Of a DNA stretch of 64,000 nt, positions 1 through 8,763 are shown one piece after another. Origin of the DNA: Saprospiraceae bacterium (lineage in GTDB: Bacteria > Bacteroidota > Bacteroidia > Chitinophagales > Saprospiraceae); contig JAIBCI010000040.1 in NCBI GenBank assembly GCA_019694255.1, positions 26,182 to 90,181 of the forward strand. The letters run 5' to 3'. Each line of letters opens with the position of its first letter. Position 1 is the first letter of the stretch. A program made the translations under genes and the position numbers. Below the pieces are notes generated by a model that was not told where the DNA came from, did no database searches, and saw nothing but the letters and a program-made list of their open reading frames with translations.

Positions 1-84
1 GAAAACAAAATCTCATCGTAATAATACTATAACACACATCATTTATTTGTATTCAATTTAGCAGGCGTTGAAGAGATTATTCAA

Positions 85-420
85 TTAGTCTGATAAGATA
101 TGCCTCGCGATACGAAGAATAATTTGATCAGGCAGTGGCTGGTCAAGTGGTAACTGAACAGTCCCTTTTCCGCCTTTGAAAGGCTTTAATAATTCCACAA
201 AATCAGTGTGATTTCGCGGAGCTGGATAGATGCTGATGTGATCTTTAAAAGCGGCGTAATAAAAACGCTTACGTCCTTTTCTAATACAAGCAATACTGTA
301 GCTGATGCAGTCTTCCCCGCCGGATATTTCGCTGTGAACAATATCATGGATCTGCTGAAGCAGACTTTGTTGTAATGTATCAAAGCTTGCAAAATATTGC
401 TTTATGGTTGCGGGTTTCAT
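85..420 (-). CDS. DUF1801 (YdhG-like) domain protein
   Basis: Small cytosolic protein of 111 residues. The whole length resembles the DUF1801/YdhG fold: an N-terminal helix, then a basic stretch (RKGRKRFYYAAFKDHISIYP, about residues 47-66), then a segment ending in a short C-terminal helix. Members of this family include frataxin-like iron chaperones in Bacillus, but most are uncharacterised, so no function is assigned. ATG start at 420 follows a non-coding stretch. It reads toward the window edge and shares no close neighbour on its strand: the nearest gene is the XRE regulator upstream, 82 bp away in the same direction, so cotranscription is possible. Family call from sequence pattern only. 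Confidence 0.7.
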   Translation of the reverse strand: MKPATIKQYFASFDTLQQSLLQQIHDIVHSEISGGEDCISYSIACIRKGRKRFYYAAFKDHISIYPAPRNHTDFVELLKPFKGGKGTVQLPLDQPLPDQIILRIARHILSD

Positions 421-502
421 ACAGACGAAGTTAATCCGAATCCCTTAAGCGAATCGATATCGTAAGCATTCAAACTGTAGTTGACTATTCATGACAAATC
501 AA

Positions 503-703
503 TTAGTCATCCGCATCCAGCTCAAATATTTCTTCCATGGATTTGCCAAACACTTTGGCAATCTTCAGCGCAAGCACCGCAGAAGGAATGTACTTATTGT
601 TCTCGATGGCATGAATGGTTTGCCTGCTGACACCGGTGCGCTGGGCCAGTTCTTCCTGTGTAATGTCCAGTATGGCGCGTTCTATCCTGATTTTATTTTT
701 CAT
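503..703 (-). CDS. Small XRE-family transcriptional regulator
   Basis: A 66-residue DNA-binding protein made almost entirely of one helix-turn-helix. The signature is QEELAQRTGVSRQTIHAIEN (residues 16-35), followed by the KYIPS turn and an acidic C-terminus. It matches the short YgzD/YozG-like regulators that commonly sit beside a small membrane protein. I chose the ATG at 703 because the family starts MKN(K/R)IR; the longer reading frame to 751 only adds sequence lying inside the upstream gene. The start codon lies inside the last codons of the membrane-protein gene (11-base overlap), so translation is probably coupled. It likely represses its own operon through the phased ACTTTACA repeats at 1195-1244; that link is inference. 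Confidence 0.85.
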   Translation of the reverse strand: MKNKIRIERAILDITQEELAQRTGVSRQTIHAIENNKYIPSAVLALKIAKVFGKSMEEIFELDADD

Positions 704-1169
704 GCAGGGCTTTTCTTTTATTAAAATAAAGCACCAGGTGAAAGCGGGCAATAAAAATAATCATCAGGGTAAACATGCCAAAGGTCATGACATTCAGGAA
801 CGAAGTGTTATAGATAAAAATGAAAGCAACTAAGAGCAACATATAGTGTACGGCGAACGCCCACATCAGTGAGCTTAATCTGGTGTGACGGATAAATTCA
901 TCTTCATTTTTCTCACGTGCAAAGGTTAACAGCAGTCCTCCGATAATTATAACTATTCCGCAAAGCGTAGCTACCAGGTCAGTCTGAATCCAACCAAAGT
1001 AGACGGCCTCACCAAATATTTCATCCTTTGCAAACGCGAATACATTGCCTCTGATCTCCGGAAAAGAGCTTTCGAAGATGATCTTAAGTGCACCGGTAAG
1101 GCTTCCAATGATTAAAAGGATCCATCCGGGAATCTTCCATTGATTAGAAATCTGAAGTGGTAGTTTCAT
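693..1169 (-). CDS. Four-helix inner-membrane protein cotranscribed with XRE regulator
   Basis: Predicted integral membrane protein of 158 residues with about four hydrophobic segments (near residues 13-32, 66-84, 103-122 and 125-148). I do not recognise a named family; it resembles the DUF2178-type partners that accompany small XRE regulators. It carries no enzymatic motif. It is the first gene of a two-gene operon and its 3' end overlaps the regulator start by 11 bases. The conserved gene pair suggests the regulator controls amount of this protein, but its job cannot be read from the sequence. ATG start at 1169, preceded by an AT-rich leader and the repeat array. Confidence 0.7.
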   Translation of the reverse strand: MKLPLQISNQWKIPGWILLIIGSLTGALKIIFESSFPEIRGNVFAFAKDEIFGEAVYFGWIQTDLVATLCGIVIIIGGLLLTFAREKNEDEFIRHTRLSSLMWAFAVHYMLLLVAFIFIYNTSFLNVMTFGMFTLMIIFIARFHLVLYFNKRKALHEK

Positions 1170-1194
1170 AAATTTAATTTTATATGTATTGTAA

Positions 1195-1244
1195 ACTTTA
1201 CAAAAATAACGCTATACTTTACAAAATAATATGTTTACTTTACA
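1195..1244. promoter_or_regulatory. Three ACTTTACA repeats at exact 21-bp period, candidate operator
   Basis: The octamer ACTTTACA occurs at 1195-1202, 1216-1223 and 1237-1244, each start exactly 21 bases after the last, i.e. two helical turns, so all three face the same side of the DNA. The first copy is part of a perfect palindrome TGTAAA-C-TTTACA at 1190-1202. The array lies 26-75 bases upstream of the membrane-protein start. A minus-strand TATTTTTG (1208-1201), matching the Bacteroidota -7 consensus TAnnTTTG, sits between the first and second copies. Likely operator for the XRE regulator; binding is inferred. Confidence 0.6.
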
Positions 1245-1406
1245 TATTAACAACTTATTTGTTAATGATTTTAAATCTTTAATGGGAGCGTCGGGTTATA
1301 TTTTGAATTCCGTTGTCAGGGAAACCCTCCGGGACAGGCAATCAACAGAATCACTTAAGCTCAGGTTAAAACTCCCGGTCCGGATTATCATTTGACTGAA
1401 GCGAAT

Positions 1407-1414
1407 TACTTTTG
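1407..1414 (+). promoter_or_regulatory. -7 promoter element of moxR
   Basis: TACTTTTG fits the Bacteroidota -7 consensus TAnnTTTG, 23 bases before the MoxR ATG. A TTTGACTG lies 12 bases upstream, closer than the usual 17-23 base spacer, so the -33 element is uncertain. Confidence 0.55.
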
Positions 1415-1437
1415 CCTCTCTATCGGACTATTTAGAC

Positions 1438-2400
1438 ATGCAGTATAAAACAGACATCGAAGCAGTTGACGCACTGGCTTCGTCATACAAAGCGCTGAGC
1501 AAAGAAATTTCGAAAGTAATCGTAGGGCAAGAAGAAGTTGTCAGGGCATCGATTATTTCACTGTTTAGCAATGGACACAGCCTTTTGGTTGGCGTGCCGG
1601 GCCTTGCAAAGACATTATTGATCAATACCCTGGCCAATGTACTGGACCTGAGCTTTAAGCGTATCCAGTTCACACCGGACCTTATGCCTTCAGATATAAC
1701 GGGATCTGAAGTATTGGGCGATGACCGTCATTTTCATTTTAACAGAGGACCTTTGTTTGCCAATATCGTTTTGGCAGATGAAATCAACAGGACCCCTCCC
1801 AAAACTCAGGCTGCGCTGTTGGAAGCAATGCAGGAAAGGCATGTCACGGTATCAGGACAGCGTCACGATCTGCCTGCGCCGTTTTTTGTACTGGCCACGC
1901 AGAATCCCATCGAACAGGAAGGGACTTACCCACTTCCGGAAGCGCAACTTGACCGGTTTATGTTCAACATTCTGCTCAACTATCCAAGTTATGAACAGGA
2001 GCTTGAAGTGGTCAGACAGACTACGGTGGAGCGTAAGGTTGAGCTGACCCCTATTCTGAATGCAGGGCAGATTATGGAATTTCAAAAAGTCGTGAGAAAG
2101 ATTCCGGTTGCAGATAATGTCATGCAGTATGCCGTCAATCTGGCTACGCGGAGCCGTCCAAATACAGAGCGTGCCACCAAGGAGGTCAATCAGTATGTCG
2201 CCTGGGGCGCTGGACCGAGGGCATCACAGAACCTGGTATTGGGTGCCAAATGCCATGCAGCCTTACACGGGAAATACAGCCCGGATATAGAAGATGTCAG
2301 ATCGATTGCGCAGCTGGTTCTAAGGCACCGTATAGTGGTTAATTATAAGGCTGAAGCAGACGGATTGAATGTTGACAAGCTGATCGATACGCTACTTTAA
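1438..2400 (+). CDS. MoxR-family AAA+ ATPase
   Basis: Cytosolic AAA+ ATPase of 320 residues, full length for the MoxR/RavA branch. Walker A is GVPGLAKT (52-59), Walker B VLADEINR (111-118), and the sensor-1/arginine region [18 protein letters not shown] begins near 153; a C-terminal lid follows. MoxR proteins act as chaperones that activate partners carrying von Willebrand factor A domains, often with DUF58 proteins in the same operon (family knowledge). Here no DUF58 or VWA gene follows: the next gene is ribosomal protein L31 with its own promoter, so this copy stands alone. ATG at 1438 is preceded by a TAnnTTTG box. Substrate unknown. Confidence 0.9.
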   Translation: MQYKTDIEAVDALASSYKALSKEISKVIVGQEEVVRASIISLFSNGHSLLVGVPGLAKTLLINTLANVLDLSFKRIQFTPDLMPSDITGSEVLGDDRHFHFNRGPLFANIVLADEINRTPPKTQAALLEAMQERHVTVSGQRHDLPAPFFVLATQNPIEQEGTYPLPEAQLDRFMFNILLNYPSYEQELEVVRQTTVERKVELTPILNAGQIMEFQKVVRKIPVADNVMQYAVNLATRSRPNTERATKEVNQYVAWGAGPRASQNLVLGAKCHAALHGKYSPDIEDVRSIAQLVLRHRIVVNYKAEADGLNVDKLIDTLL

Positions 2401-2411
2401 GCCACGGGACA

Positions 2412-2427
2412 GCACAATTTGTTGTGC
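2412..2427 (+). terminator. Short hairpin after moxR, weak terminator candidate
   Basis: GCACAA-TTTG-TTGTGC is a perfect 6-bp stem with a 4-base loop starting 12 bases after the MoxR stop. The T-run (2438-2443) comes 10 bases after the stem, so it is at best an imperfect Rho-independent terminator. Confidence 0.35.
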
Positions 2428-2456
2428 CTCGCAGCTATTTTTTAAAAAAATGGTTG

Positions 2457-2464
2457 TATATTTG
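2457..2464 (+). promoter_or_regulatory. -7 promoter element of rpmE2
   Basis: TATATTTG matches TAnnTTTG, 24 bases before the L31 ATG. It shows that L31 is transcribed independently of MoxR. Confidence 0.6.
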
Positions 2465-2488
2465 CGACCCAATTTTAAGGTCTTAGTC

Positions 2489-2746
2489 ATGAAAAAAGAT
2501 ATTCATCCTTCAAATTACAGATATGTGGTCTTCAAGGATTTCTCCTGCAACGAAGCCTTTCTGACCAAATCCTGTGCCGCTACCAAAGAGACTATTAAAT
2601 GGGAGGACGGCAACGAATATCCGCTCATCAGGCTGGAGATTAGCAGCAAATCACATCCTTTCTTCACCGGAAAAATGAAATTTGTGGATACTGCAGGACG
2701 TATCGATAAATTTAATAAGAAGTTTGCTAAGGCAACTAAATCCTGA
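2489..2746 (+). CDS. rpmE2: 50S ribosomal protein L31 type B
   Basis: Large-subunit ribosomal protein of 85 residues. Starts [11 protein letters not shown] and contains the family segments [16 protein letters not shown] and [21 protein letters not shown]. It is the type B form, lacking the paired CxxC zinc ligands of type A L31; many Bacteroidota carry only this version. I start it at the ATG at 2489 because the MKKDIHP opening is conserved; an in-frame ATG at 2450 would add 13 residues that overlap the promoter box. It is a single-gene unit between MoxR and the GlmU-like gene. Confidence 0.95.
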   Translation: MKKDIHPSNYRYVVFKDFSCNEAFLTKSCAATKETIKWEDGNEYPLIRLEISSKSHPFFTGKMKFVDTAGRIDKFNKKFAKATKS

Positions 2747-2761
2747 TTTCCTTTTACTTTC

Positions 2762-2792
2762 TTGAACTTTTGACTGTGCCGGCATACTTTTG
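2762..2792 (+). promoter_or_regulatory. Promoter of GlmU-like gene (TTG-N20-TACTTTTG)
   Basis: A TTG at 2762-2764 and TACTTTTG at 2785-2792 are separated by 20 bases, fitting the Bacteroidota TTG-N17-23-TAnnTTTG promoter. The box ends 22 bases before the TTG start codon. Confidence 0.6.
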
Positions 2793-2814
2793 CCCGTATT
2801 AGTATTTTATTGTT

Positions 2815-4035
2815 TTGAATCTTATATTAGTCAATCCTGCAGGCTGGCGACATCTTCTGCCGCTCAGCGCAACAAGACCCGTGGCGGAGCTCCGCATCGG
2901 TATCCTAACCATTGCTGAAAAGTGGGAAAACAGATTCGGTATATCAGCGCACCACCTGGTTCATGGTTATCTCAGCGAAGGGAGAAAAATTCAGTCCGGA
3001 GAGGACAATCTTTTTGTCATCGGCGGGCTGCTACCTGAAAAGGAAATCACCAAACAGATTATCAATCTTAGCAAAGGACTGTGGCTATTAGATTCTGAAG
3101 GAAATTTTTTAGCGGCCAGGCTTGACCAGGAGAATGCCGAACGCTTTATTTCAACGTATGTCACCAGCGGAGGCAACCCACAGTATTCCGATCTGGCTGG
3201 CCAAAGCATAAAGGCGGAGGGTCAGCCCCGGCAGATCAGGCATACCTGGGACATCTTTATGAAAAACGGCGAAGAACTTGCGTCGGATTATCAATGGATC
3301 ACATCCGGAAGAGTTTCTGCAGTGGCAGCACCTGGCAATCAAATTATCGGAGAAAGGCTATTTATTGAAGAAGGCGCCAAGGTTCAGTGTGCCATTCTCA
3401 ATACCAGTACCGGACCAATTTATATTGGAAAAAATTCAGAGGTCATGGAAGGGTCAGTGATCCGGGGGCCTTTTGGGCTATGTGAGGGCGCCACAGTAAA
3501 ACTCAGCGCAAAGATTTATGGACCCACGACGATCGGCCCATATTGTAAGGTAGGCGGTGAACTCAACAATGTGGTTATGCAGGCGAACAGCAATAAGGCA
3601 CATGACGGATTCCTCGGCAATGCCGCCATTGGCGAATGGTGTAACCTCGGCGCCGATACCAACAACTCCAATCTCAAGAATACCTATGCAGAAGTCAAGC
3701 TTTGGGATTACGCGGCCAATTCTTTCGTAAAGACTGGCTCGATATTCTGTGGCCTGGTGATGGGTGACCACGCCAAGTGTGGCATCAACACCATGTTCAA
3801 CACCGGGACCGTCGTCGGTGTCGGCGCCAACGTATTTGGCAGCGGTTATCCCCGCCAGTTCATTCCTGATTTCGCCTGGGGCGGCGCCAGCGGTTTCAAG
3901 ACTTTCAAATTTGATGAATTTATCAGCACCGCCCGCGTTGTGATGTCCAGGCGTAATGTCACTTTAGATGAGGCACAGATCAGCATACTGCGGGAAGTGA
4001 TGGCGATGTCAGCCGGATACAGGAACTGGGAGTGA
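2815..4035 (+). CDS. GlmU-like sugar nucleotidyltransferase/left-handed beta-helix protein
   Basis: Protein of 406 residues of the GlmU-like family widespread in Bacteroidota. The N-terminal part contains the motif LSATRPVAELRIGILTIAEK (17-36), related to nucleotidyltransferases. From about residue 190 to 365 there are hexapeptide-type repeats of a left-handed beta-helix (for example GPIYIGKNSEVMEGSVIRGP), as in acyltransferases. Role inferred as UDP-sugar handling for envelope polymers; the real substrate is not shown, and the canonical GlmU GxGxRM nucleotide loop is absent. The start codon is TTG at 2815; the MNLILVNP opening fits the family and the promoter position supports it. It is transcribed alone and converges on sdhB. 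Confidence 0.75.
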   Translation: MNLILVNPAGWRHLLPLSATRPVAELRIGILTIAEKWENRFGISAHHLVHGYLSEGRKIQSGEDNLFVIGGLLPEKEITKQIINLSKGLWLLDSEGNFLAARLDQENAERFISTYVTSGGNPQYSDLAGQSIKAEGQPRQIRHTWDIFMKNGEELASDYQWITSGRVSAVAAPGNQIIGERLFIEEGAKVQCAILNTSTGPIYIGKNSEVMEGSVIRGPFGLCEGATVKLSAKIYGPTTIGPYCKVGGELNNVVMQANSNKAHDGFLGNAAIGEWCNLGADTNNSNLKNTYAEVKLWDYAANSFVKTGSIFCGLVMGDHAKCGINTMFNTGTVVGVGANVFGSGYPRQFIPDFAWGGASGFKTFKFDEFISTARVVMSRRNVTLDEAQISILREVMAMSAGYRNWE

Positions 4036-4095
4036 GCCTAAAATTACACAACTGGTATACAGAAATCCGCCAAAGAAAAAACAAATTAGATAATC

Positions 4096-4845
4096 TTATA
4101 CGGTCTCTGACTTCAGCGAAGCGCCAATAAAATATCGGTTAAGCCTGGCAATATTGCTGATAGAAATTTCCTTTGGGCACTCCGCTTCGCAAGCGGCAAT
4201 ATTGGAGCAACGGCCAAACCCTTCAGCGTCCATTTGCCCGACCATATTGACTACCCTGCGCTCGTTTTCGACGGCGCCCTGTGGCAGCAGACCAAGGTGT
4301 GAGACTTTTGCAGCGACAAACAGCATGGCAGATCCATTTGGACAGGCAGCAACACAGGCACCACAACCAATGCAGGCAGCCGCATCAAAAGCGCGTGCTG
4401 CAATATCCTTTTCGATCGGTATGCTATTGGCATCAACTGCTTGTCCGGTATTTACGGACACATAACCCCCGGCTTGAATAATTCGATCAAATGCCGAACG
4501 ATCCACAACGAGATCTTTTATTACCGGAAAAGCTTTGGCCATATAGGGTTCAACGGTAATGGTATCACCGTCTTTATAATATCTCATATGCAGCTGACAG
4601 GTAGTGGTTCCTCCCTGTGGACCGTGCGGACGTCCATTGATCACCATACTGCAGGCACCACAAATACCCTCCCTACAGTCATGATCGAAGGCAATCGGCT
4701 CCTGACGCGACTCCAGCAACTGCTGATTCAACACATCCATCATTTCGAGAAATGACATATGTTCATTGGCCTCGACCTGGTAGCTCTCTAACTTACCTTT
4801 TGTTTGACTGTCTTTCTGTCTCCACACCTTTACTGTCAGTTTCAT
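4096..4845 (-). CDS. sdhB: Succinate dehydrogenase/fumarate reductase iron-sulfur subunit
   Basis: Electron-transfer subunit of complex II, 249 residues, passing electrons between the flavoprotein and the membrane quinone site. Cys57, Cys62, Cys65 and Cys83 form the [2Fe-2S] site; [12 protein letters not shown] (Cys158/161/164/168) and Cys213/219/223 bind the 4Fe and 3Fe clusters. ATG at 4845 gives the normal length; the frame stays open upstream to 4947, but that would run into queG. Unusually, no sdhA or sdhC lies nearby, although they normally precede sdhB in this phylum. It follows queG by 37 bases on the same strand. Succinate dehydrogenase versus fumarate reductase cannot be told from this subunit. 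Confidence 0.92.
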   Translation of the reverse strand: MKLTVKVWRQKDSQTKGKLESYQVEANEHMSFLEMMDVLNQQLLESRQEPIAFDHDCREGICGACSMVINGRPHGPQGGTTTCQLHMRYYKDGDTITVEPYMAKAFPVIKDLVVDRSAFDRIIQAGGYVSVNTGQAVDANSIPIEKDIAARAFDAAACIGCGACVAACPNGSAMLFVAAKVSHLGLLPQGAVENERRVVNMVGQMDAEGFGRCSNIAACEAECPKEISISNIARLNRYFIGASLKSETV

Positions 4846-4882
4846 AATCTCGTTTAAGGGGTAAATATAATATCTACCACAT

Positions 4883-5836
4883 TTATGGAAGGCGAGTGGA
4901 GTCACTTTGTTCACCTTTAGCCCGTGATTTAAGAAGAAATGAACCATTGCGCTGCATTCCAGCTCTGCCGGTCCTGCGCAATGGCGAACCGCGGCTTATC
5001 ACATCCCACAATTTTTCTGAAATTTGGGACCAGTCATACGCCGTCATATTGAGTAACGCTGGTGACGGGGAAAAGGCAGGTTCGGAATGTGGCTTGGCAA
5101 AGCGATTCCATGGACACACTTCCTGACATATATCGCATCCGAAAACCCAGCCCTCCATTTTTTCGCTGTATTCTTGAGGGATTTCCTTCCTGAGTTCGAT
5201 GGTTAGGTAGGAAATACACCTGGATGCATCCAGGAGATATCCCGAGGGACTAATGGCTTCGGTAGGACAGGCTTCAATACATCGAGTGCAACTACCGCAA
5301 TAATCACGGAGAGGATAGGCATATTCAAAGACGAGATCTGTCAGAACACAGGTTAGGAAGAAATAGGAGCCAACACCGGGACGAATATTCAGGGTATTGC
5401 GACCATTCCAACCAAGCCCGGCTCGATTCGCCCATTCCCTTTCCATCACAGGTCCGGAGTCAATAAATGCTCTAAACAGAATGTCTCCGTACGCTTCTTT
5501 CATCCACCGTTCAAGCGCTTTGCATTTTTTACGAAGTACTTTATGATAGTCCTGGCCATAGGCATACCGGGCTATCTTTGCCCCAGAGGTTCCATTCTGT
5601 TCAGCGTAATAATTATGGCTTAATACAATGACGCTGCGGGTACCAGGCAATAACTTGCGGGGATCTGTGCGCAAGTCAAAGTGGTTTTCCATGTAGCTCA
5701 TTTCCCCATGGAATCCACCGGCAAGCCATTGCTCCAGACGACGCGCTTCATCGTCCAATGCTTCCGCACGAGCCACCCCTGCAAAATCGAAGCCCAGTTC
5801 AAGGGCCTTCAAACGAACTTTCTCAAACGAAACCAT
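4883..5836 (-). CDS. queG: Epoxyqueuosine reductase QueG
   Basis: Cobalamin and iron-sulfur enzyme for the last step of queuosine synthesis, reducing epoxyqueuosine in tRNA. The N-terminal domain shows the family sequence [20 protein letters not shown], with the conserved [19 protein letters not shown] further on. Two ferredoxin clusters follow: [15 protein letters not shown] and [10 protein letters not shown]. 317 residues, typical for the short QueG form. The C-terminal tail after the [12 protein letters not shown] motif is short. It is upstream of sdhB and divergent from the DedA gene. No other queuosine gene is in view. Confidence 0.95.
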   Translation of the reverse strand: MVSFEKVRLKALELGFDFAGVARAEALDDEARRLEQWLAGGFHGEMSYMENHFDLRTDPRKLLPGTRSVIVLSHNYYAEQNGTSGAKIARYAYGQDYHKVLRKKCKALERWMKEAYGDILFRAFIDSGPVMEREWANRAGLGWNGRNTLNIRPGVGSYFFLTCVLTDLVFEYAYPLRDYCGSCTRCIEACPTEAISPSGYLLDASRCISYLTIELRKEIPQEYSEKMEGWVFGCDICQEVCPWNRFAKPHSEPAFSPSPALLNMTAYDWSQISEKLWDVISRGSPLRRTGRAGMQRNGSFLLKSRAKGEQSDSTRLP

Positions 5837-5931
5837 GATAAACTTGCAACAAGCCGCACAAAGTTGATCATAAATAGTACACTTAGATATTATTCATTCT
5901 TGAAGCGATCTTCGGATGAAGTTATCTCGAC

Positions 5932-5939
5932 TATCTTTG
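5932..5939 (+). promoter_or_regulatory. -7 promoter element of dedA-family gene
   Basis: TATCTTTG fits TAnnTTTG, 14 bases before the ATG at 5954. No clear TTG at the expected -33 distance. Confidence 0.5.
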
Positions 5940-5953
5940 GGCCTTCGCAAGAC

Positions 5954-6610
5954 ATGGAATTCATCAGGCAAGTCATCGATTTTATCCTTCATATTGACCA
6001 GCATCTGGTAGAGTTGACCACACAATACGGTGGTTATATCTATGGGATTCTTTTCATTATATTATTTACTGAGACCGGATTGGTCGTAACGGCTATTCTT
6101 CCCGGAGACAGTCTTTTATTTGCAGCCGGCGCACTATGTTCCAGTGGCAACCTGAATCTAATCAATACCATGTTGTTTATGATGATTGGGGCAATTTTGG
6201 GCAATCAATTGAATTTTTACATTGGACGCTGGGTTGGCCCTCGTCTTCAGAACCTTCACACCAAATGGATCAATAAAGAATATATTGAGCGGACACAAAG
6301 ATTTTATGATAAGCACGGCGGCAAGGCCCTTGTCATAGGAAGGTTCCTTCCGATCATCAGGACCTTCGTTCCACTGGTTGCTGGAATAGGTAACATGAAT
6401 GCAGGCAGATTTGTCTTTTATAATATTATTGGAGCAATACTGTGGATTATCCCGCTCACCTTGCTCGGATATTTATTTGGCAACATACCATTTGTAAAAA
6501 ACAATTTTACTATGGTCATATTGCTGATCATTGTAATCAGCGCAATGCCATTGTACATCGGCCTGTGGAACAGAAAAAAACTGTTCAAAAAAGTCAGGGA
6601 AATGGAATAA
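5954..6610 (+). CDS. DedA-family (VTT domain) membrane protein
   Basis: Inner-membrane protein of 218 residues in the DedA/SNARE-associated family, thought to flip lipids such as undecaprenyl phosphate or phospholipid head groups. Family marks: TETGLVVTAILPGDSLLFAA (about 40-59), with the conserved acidic residue and PGD; GRFLPIIRTFVPLVAG (about 131-146), with the conserved arginines; several hydrophobic segments and a basic C-terminus. I start it at the ATG at 5954, 14 bases after a -7 box; the longer open frame back to 5681 lies antisense to queG. It precedes the symporter gene by 7 bases, so the two (and ung) probably form one operon. Confidence 0.88.
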   Translation: MEFIRQVIDFILHIDQHLVELTTQYGGYIYGILFIILFTETGLVVTAILPGDSLLFAAGALCSSGNLNLINTMLFMMIGAILGNQLNFYIGRWVGPRLQNLHTKWINKEYIERTQRFYDKHGGKALVIGRFLPIIRTFVPLVAGIGNMNAGRFVFYNIIGAILWIIPLTLLGYLFGNIPFVKNNFTMVILLIIVISAMPLYIGLWNRKKLFKKVREME

Positions 6611-6617
6611 TCGCCCC

Positions 6618-8000
6618 ATGTTGAAACAAATCATTCAAAAGAACCTCAAGCTAATTTTTGCGGTACTTTTTATTTTGACAGCTGTATCTTCTGTGATGAT
6701 GTTTGTACCGGAAGGCATAACAGACCAACTCAAAGGTATGACACGCTGGGCCGCACTTCTGACGATGGTACTGATTGGATTGCATTATCACAAGATCACT
6801 GTATGGATTATCATCAGTATGTTTATTGGCGCTGAGATAGGTTATGATTTTCCTGCAATTGGAGATCAACTCAATGTCTTCAGTAAAATTTTTATAAAGC
6901 TGATCAAATGTGTTATCGCACCGCTCATTTTCGGTACGTTGATTGTTGGCATCGCCGGACATTCCAATATTCGTCAGTTAGGAAGGATGGGATGGAAATC
7001 ATTGTTGTATTTTGAAGTGGTGACCACGGTTGCTTTGGGCATTGGTTTGCTCGCGATTAATATCAGTCGTGCAGGCGCAGGAATCGTGCAGGTTAATAAT
7101 GGAGAAACGCTGCCTACAGGAATCAAACAGGAAGGATGGAAAGATCTGGTACTACATGTTTTTCCGGACAATCTGATTAAATCCATTTCAGAAGGACAGG
7201 TATTGCAAATTGTGGTTTTTACCTTAATCTTTGCAATCGCCATGATGTTTGTCAGCAAAGAGCAGAGGAGACCGTTTCTCACCTTTGCAGAAAGTCTGTC
7301 CGCCATCATGTTTCGTTTTACAGACATCATCATGAAGCTGGCACCTTTGGCTGTTGGCGGAGCCATCGCCTACACGGTCTCACATCTTGGGGTGGAAGTC
7401 ATGCGTAATTTGATGCTATTGCTGGTGACACTGTACATTGCGCTAATTGTATTTGTGCTCCTGGTTTTTGTTCCGATCATTCTTTTTCTGCGAATTCCAG
7501 TGAAAAGGTTTGTTGCCCATGTCGCCGAACCTGTCAGCATTGCTTTTGGTACAGCCAGCAGTGAAGCAGCACTTCCGCTGGCCATGGAAAACATGGAAAG
7601 GTTTGGTGTAACACGAGAGGTCGTGAGTTTTGTCCTGCCAACAGGACTGACGTTTAATTTGGATGGTACAACCCTATATCTCGCGCTGGCCTCTGTCTTT
7701 GTCGCGCAGGCAGCGGGTATTGATATGAGTCTCGGCCAGCAACTGGTGATGATGTTGACACTGATGCTGACTTCCAAAGGCGTCGCAGGGGTTGCACGCG
7801 CTTCCCTCGTCATTCTGGCGGCTACGGCCAGTTCATTCGGATTACCGGAATGGCCCATCGCTGCGATTTTAGGCATCGACGCATTAATGGATATGGCCAG
7901 GACAGCCGTCAATACGCTTGGCAATTGTCTTGCTACGGTAGTGATTGGCAAGTGGGAGAATGAATTGAAGATTCCAGCACCAGAAGTGATACCGGAGTGA
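6618..8000 (+). CDS. Dicarboxylate/amino acid:cation symporter (DAACS family)
   Basis: Inner-membrane transporter of 460 residues in the GltP/DctA family, using Na+ or H+ to import glutamate, aspartate or C4-dicarboxylates. Family motifs are clear: the serine-rich hairpin FGTASSEAALP, then PTGLTFNLDGTTLYLALASV (the NMDGT signature), then TSKGVAGVARASLVILAAT and a final DALMDMARTAVNTLGNCLA helix. It has the usual eight membrane segments plus two re-entrant loops. Starts 7 bases after the DedA stop, and its stop overlaps the ung start (GTGA). Substrate choice cannot be set from sequence alone. Confidence 0.92.
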   Translation: MLKQIIQKNLKLIFAVLFILTAVSSVMMFVPEGITDQLKGMTRWAALLTMVLIGLHYHKITVWIIISMFIGAEIGYDFPAIGDQLNVFSKIFIKLIKCVIAPLIFGTLIVGIAGHSNIRQLGRMGWKSLLYFEVVTTVALGIGLLAINISRAGAGIVQVNNGETLPTGIKQEGWKDLVLHVFPDNLIKSISEGQVLQIVVFTLIFAIAMMFVSKEQRRPFLTFAESLSAIMFRFTDIIMKLAPLAVGGAIAYTVSHLGVEVMRNLMLLLVTLYIALIVFVLLVFVPIILFLRIPVKRFVAHVAEPVSIAFGTASSEAALPLAMENMERFGVTREVVSFVLPTGLTFNLDGTTLYLALASVFVAQAAGIDMSLGQQLVMMLTLMLTSKGVAGVARASLVILAATASSFGLPEWPIAAILGIDALMDMARTAVNTLGNCLATVVIGKWENELKIPAPEVIPE

Positions 8001-8668
8001 ACGTTTCGATCGAAACAAGCTGGAGAGAAGTATTACAGGCGGAGTTTGACAAGCCGTATTTTGCCAACATCAGAGCGTCGCTGATCAGCGCACGCAACGC
8101 CGGCAAAATTATTTATCCGCCGGGCCCACAAATATTTAATGCATTCAATTCGACACCTTTTGACAAGGTCAAAGTCGTGATCATTGGTCAGGATCCCTAC
8201 CACGGTGATGGTGAAGCCATGGGCTTATGTTTCTCTGTTCCAAAAAATATCAAAATACCGCCATCACTACAAAATATATACAAAGAACTCAAAGCGGATC
8301 TCGGTCTGGATCCACCCGCGCACGGTGATCTCAGCGCCTGGGCTGCGCAGGGTGTTCTGCTATTGAATGCAAGTCTAACGGTTGAACGCAATCAGGCTAA
8401 TTCGCACAAGGGAATCGGTTGGTACACATTTACCGATGCTGTTATTCGGCTACTATCAGAACATCGCAATCATTTGGTATTCATGCTCTGGGGTAATTTT
8501 GCCAAGCAAAAAAAAGAACTGATTGACACTTCGAGGCATCTGGTCCTGGAAGCAGCGCACCCAAGCCCTTTGGCCGGTGGCGCGTTTTTTGGCTGTCGAC
8601 ATTTTAGTAAGGCAAATGCATATCTTGCTACTACCGGAATAGATCCCGTTGAGTGGAAGATTATATGA
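7997..8668 (+). CDS. ung: Uracil-DNA glycosylase, family 1
   Basis: DNA-repair enzyme of 223 residues that removes uracil from DNA. Motif A is GQDPYHG (64-70) with catalytic Asp66; the substrate loop is HPSPLAGGAF with His188. LLLNASLTVERNQANSHKG is also diagnostic. The GTG start at 7997 overlaps the symporter stop in the sequence GTGA, pointing to translational coupling; the MNVSIETSW opening agrees with the family. Pairing with a transporter has no obvious functional meaning. Confidence 0.96.
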   Translation: MNVSIETSWREVLQAEFDKPYFANIRASLISARNAGKIIYPPGPQIFNAFNSTPFDKVKVVIIGQDPYHGDGEAMGLCFSVPKNIKIPPSLQNIYKELKADLGLDPPAHGDLSAWAAQGVLLLNASLTVERNQANSHKGIGWYTFTDAVIRLLSEHRNHLVFMLWGNFAKQKKELIDTSRHLVLEAAHPSPLAGGAFFGCRHFSKANAYLATTGIDPVEWKII

Positions 8669-8763
8669 CGTTGTAACGGAATACATCAATTGAATGCGCT
8701 TGATCAAAATTCAACTGATTAAACTTTCAGTAGACCCAAAAGTAGAGTGAATAGGTTAGATTT

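Noticed and set aside
1438..2400. MoxR and the SWIM-less protein as one MoxR-VWA-SWIM system
   Set aside because: They are 30 kb apart in unrelated operons and no VWA gene is present; the MoxR is the ordinary type.
7370..7951. 193-codon minus-strand frame within the symporter gene
   Set aside because: Thr/Ser/Met-rich antisense translation of a clear transporter; no independent support.
7997..8000. Frameshift between symporter and ung
   Set aside because: Both products are full length; the GTGA overlap is normal translational coupling.
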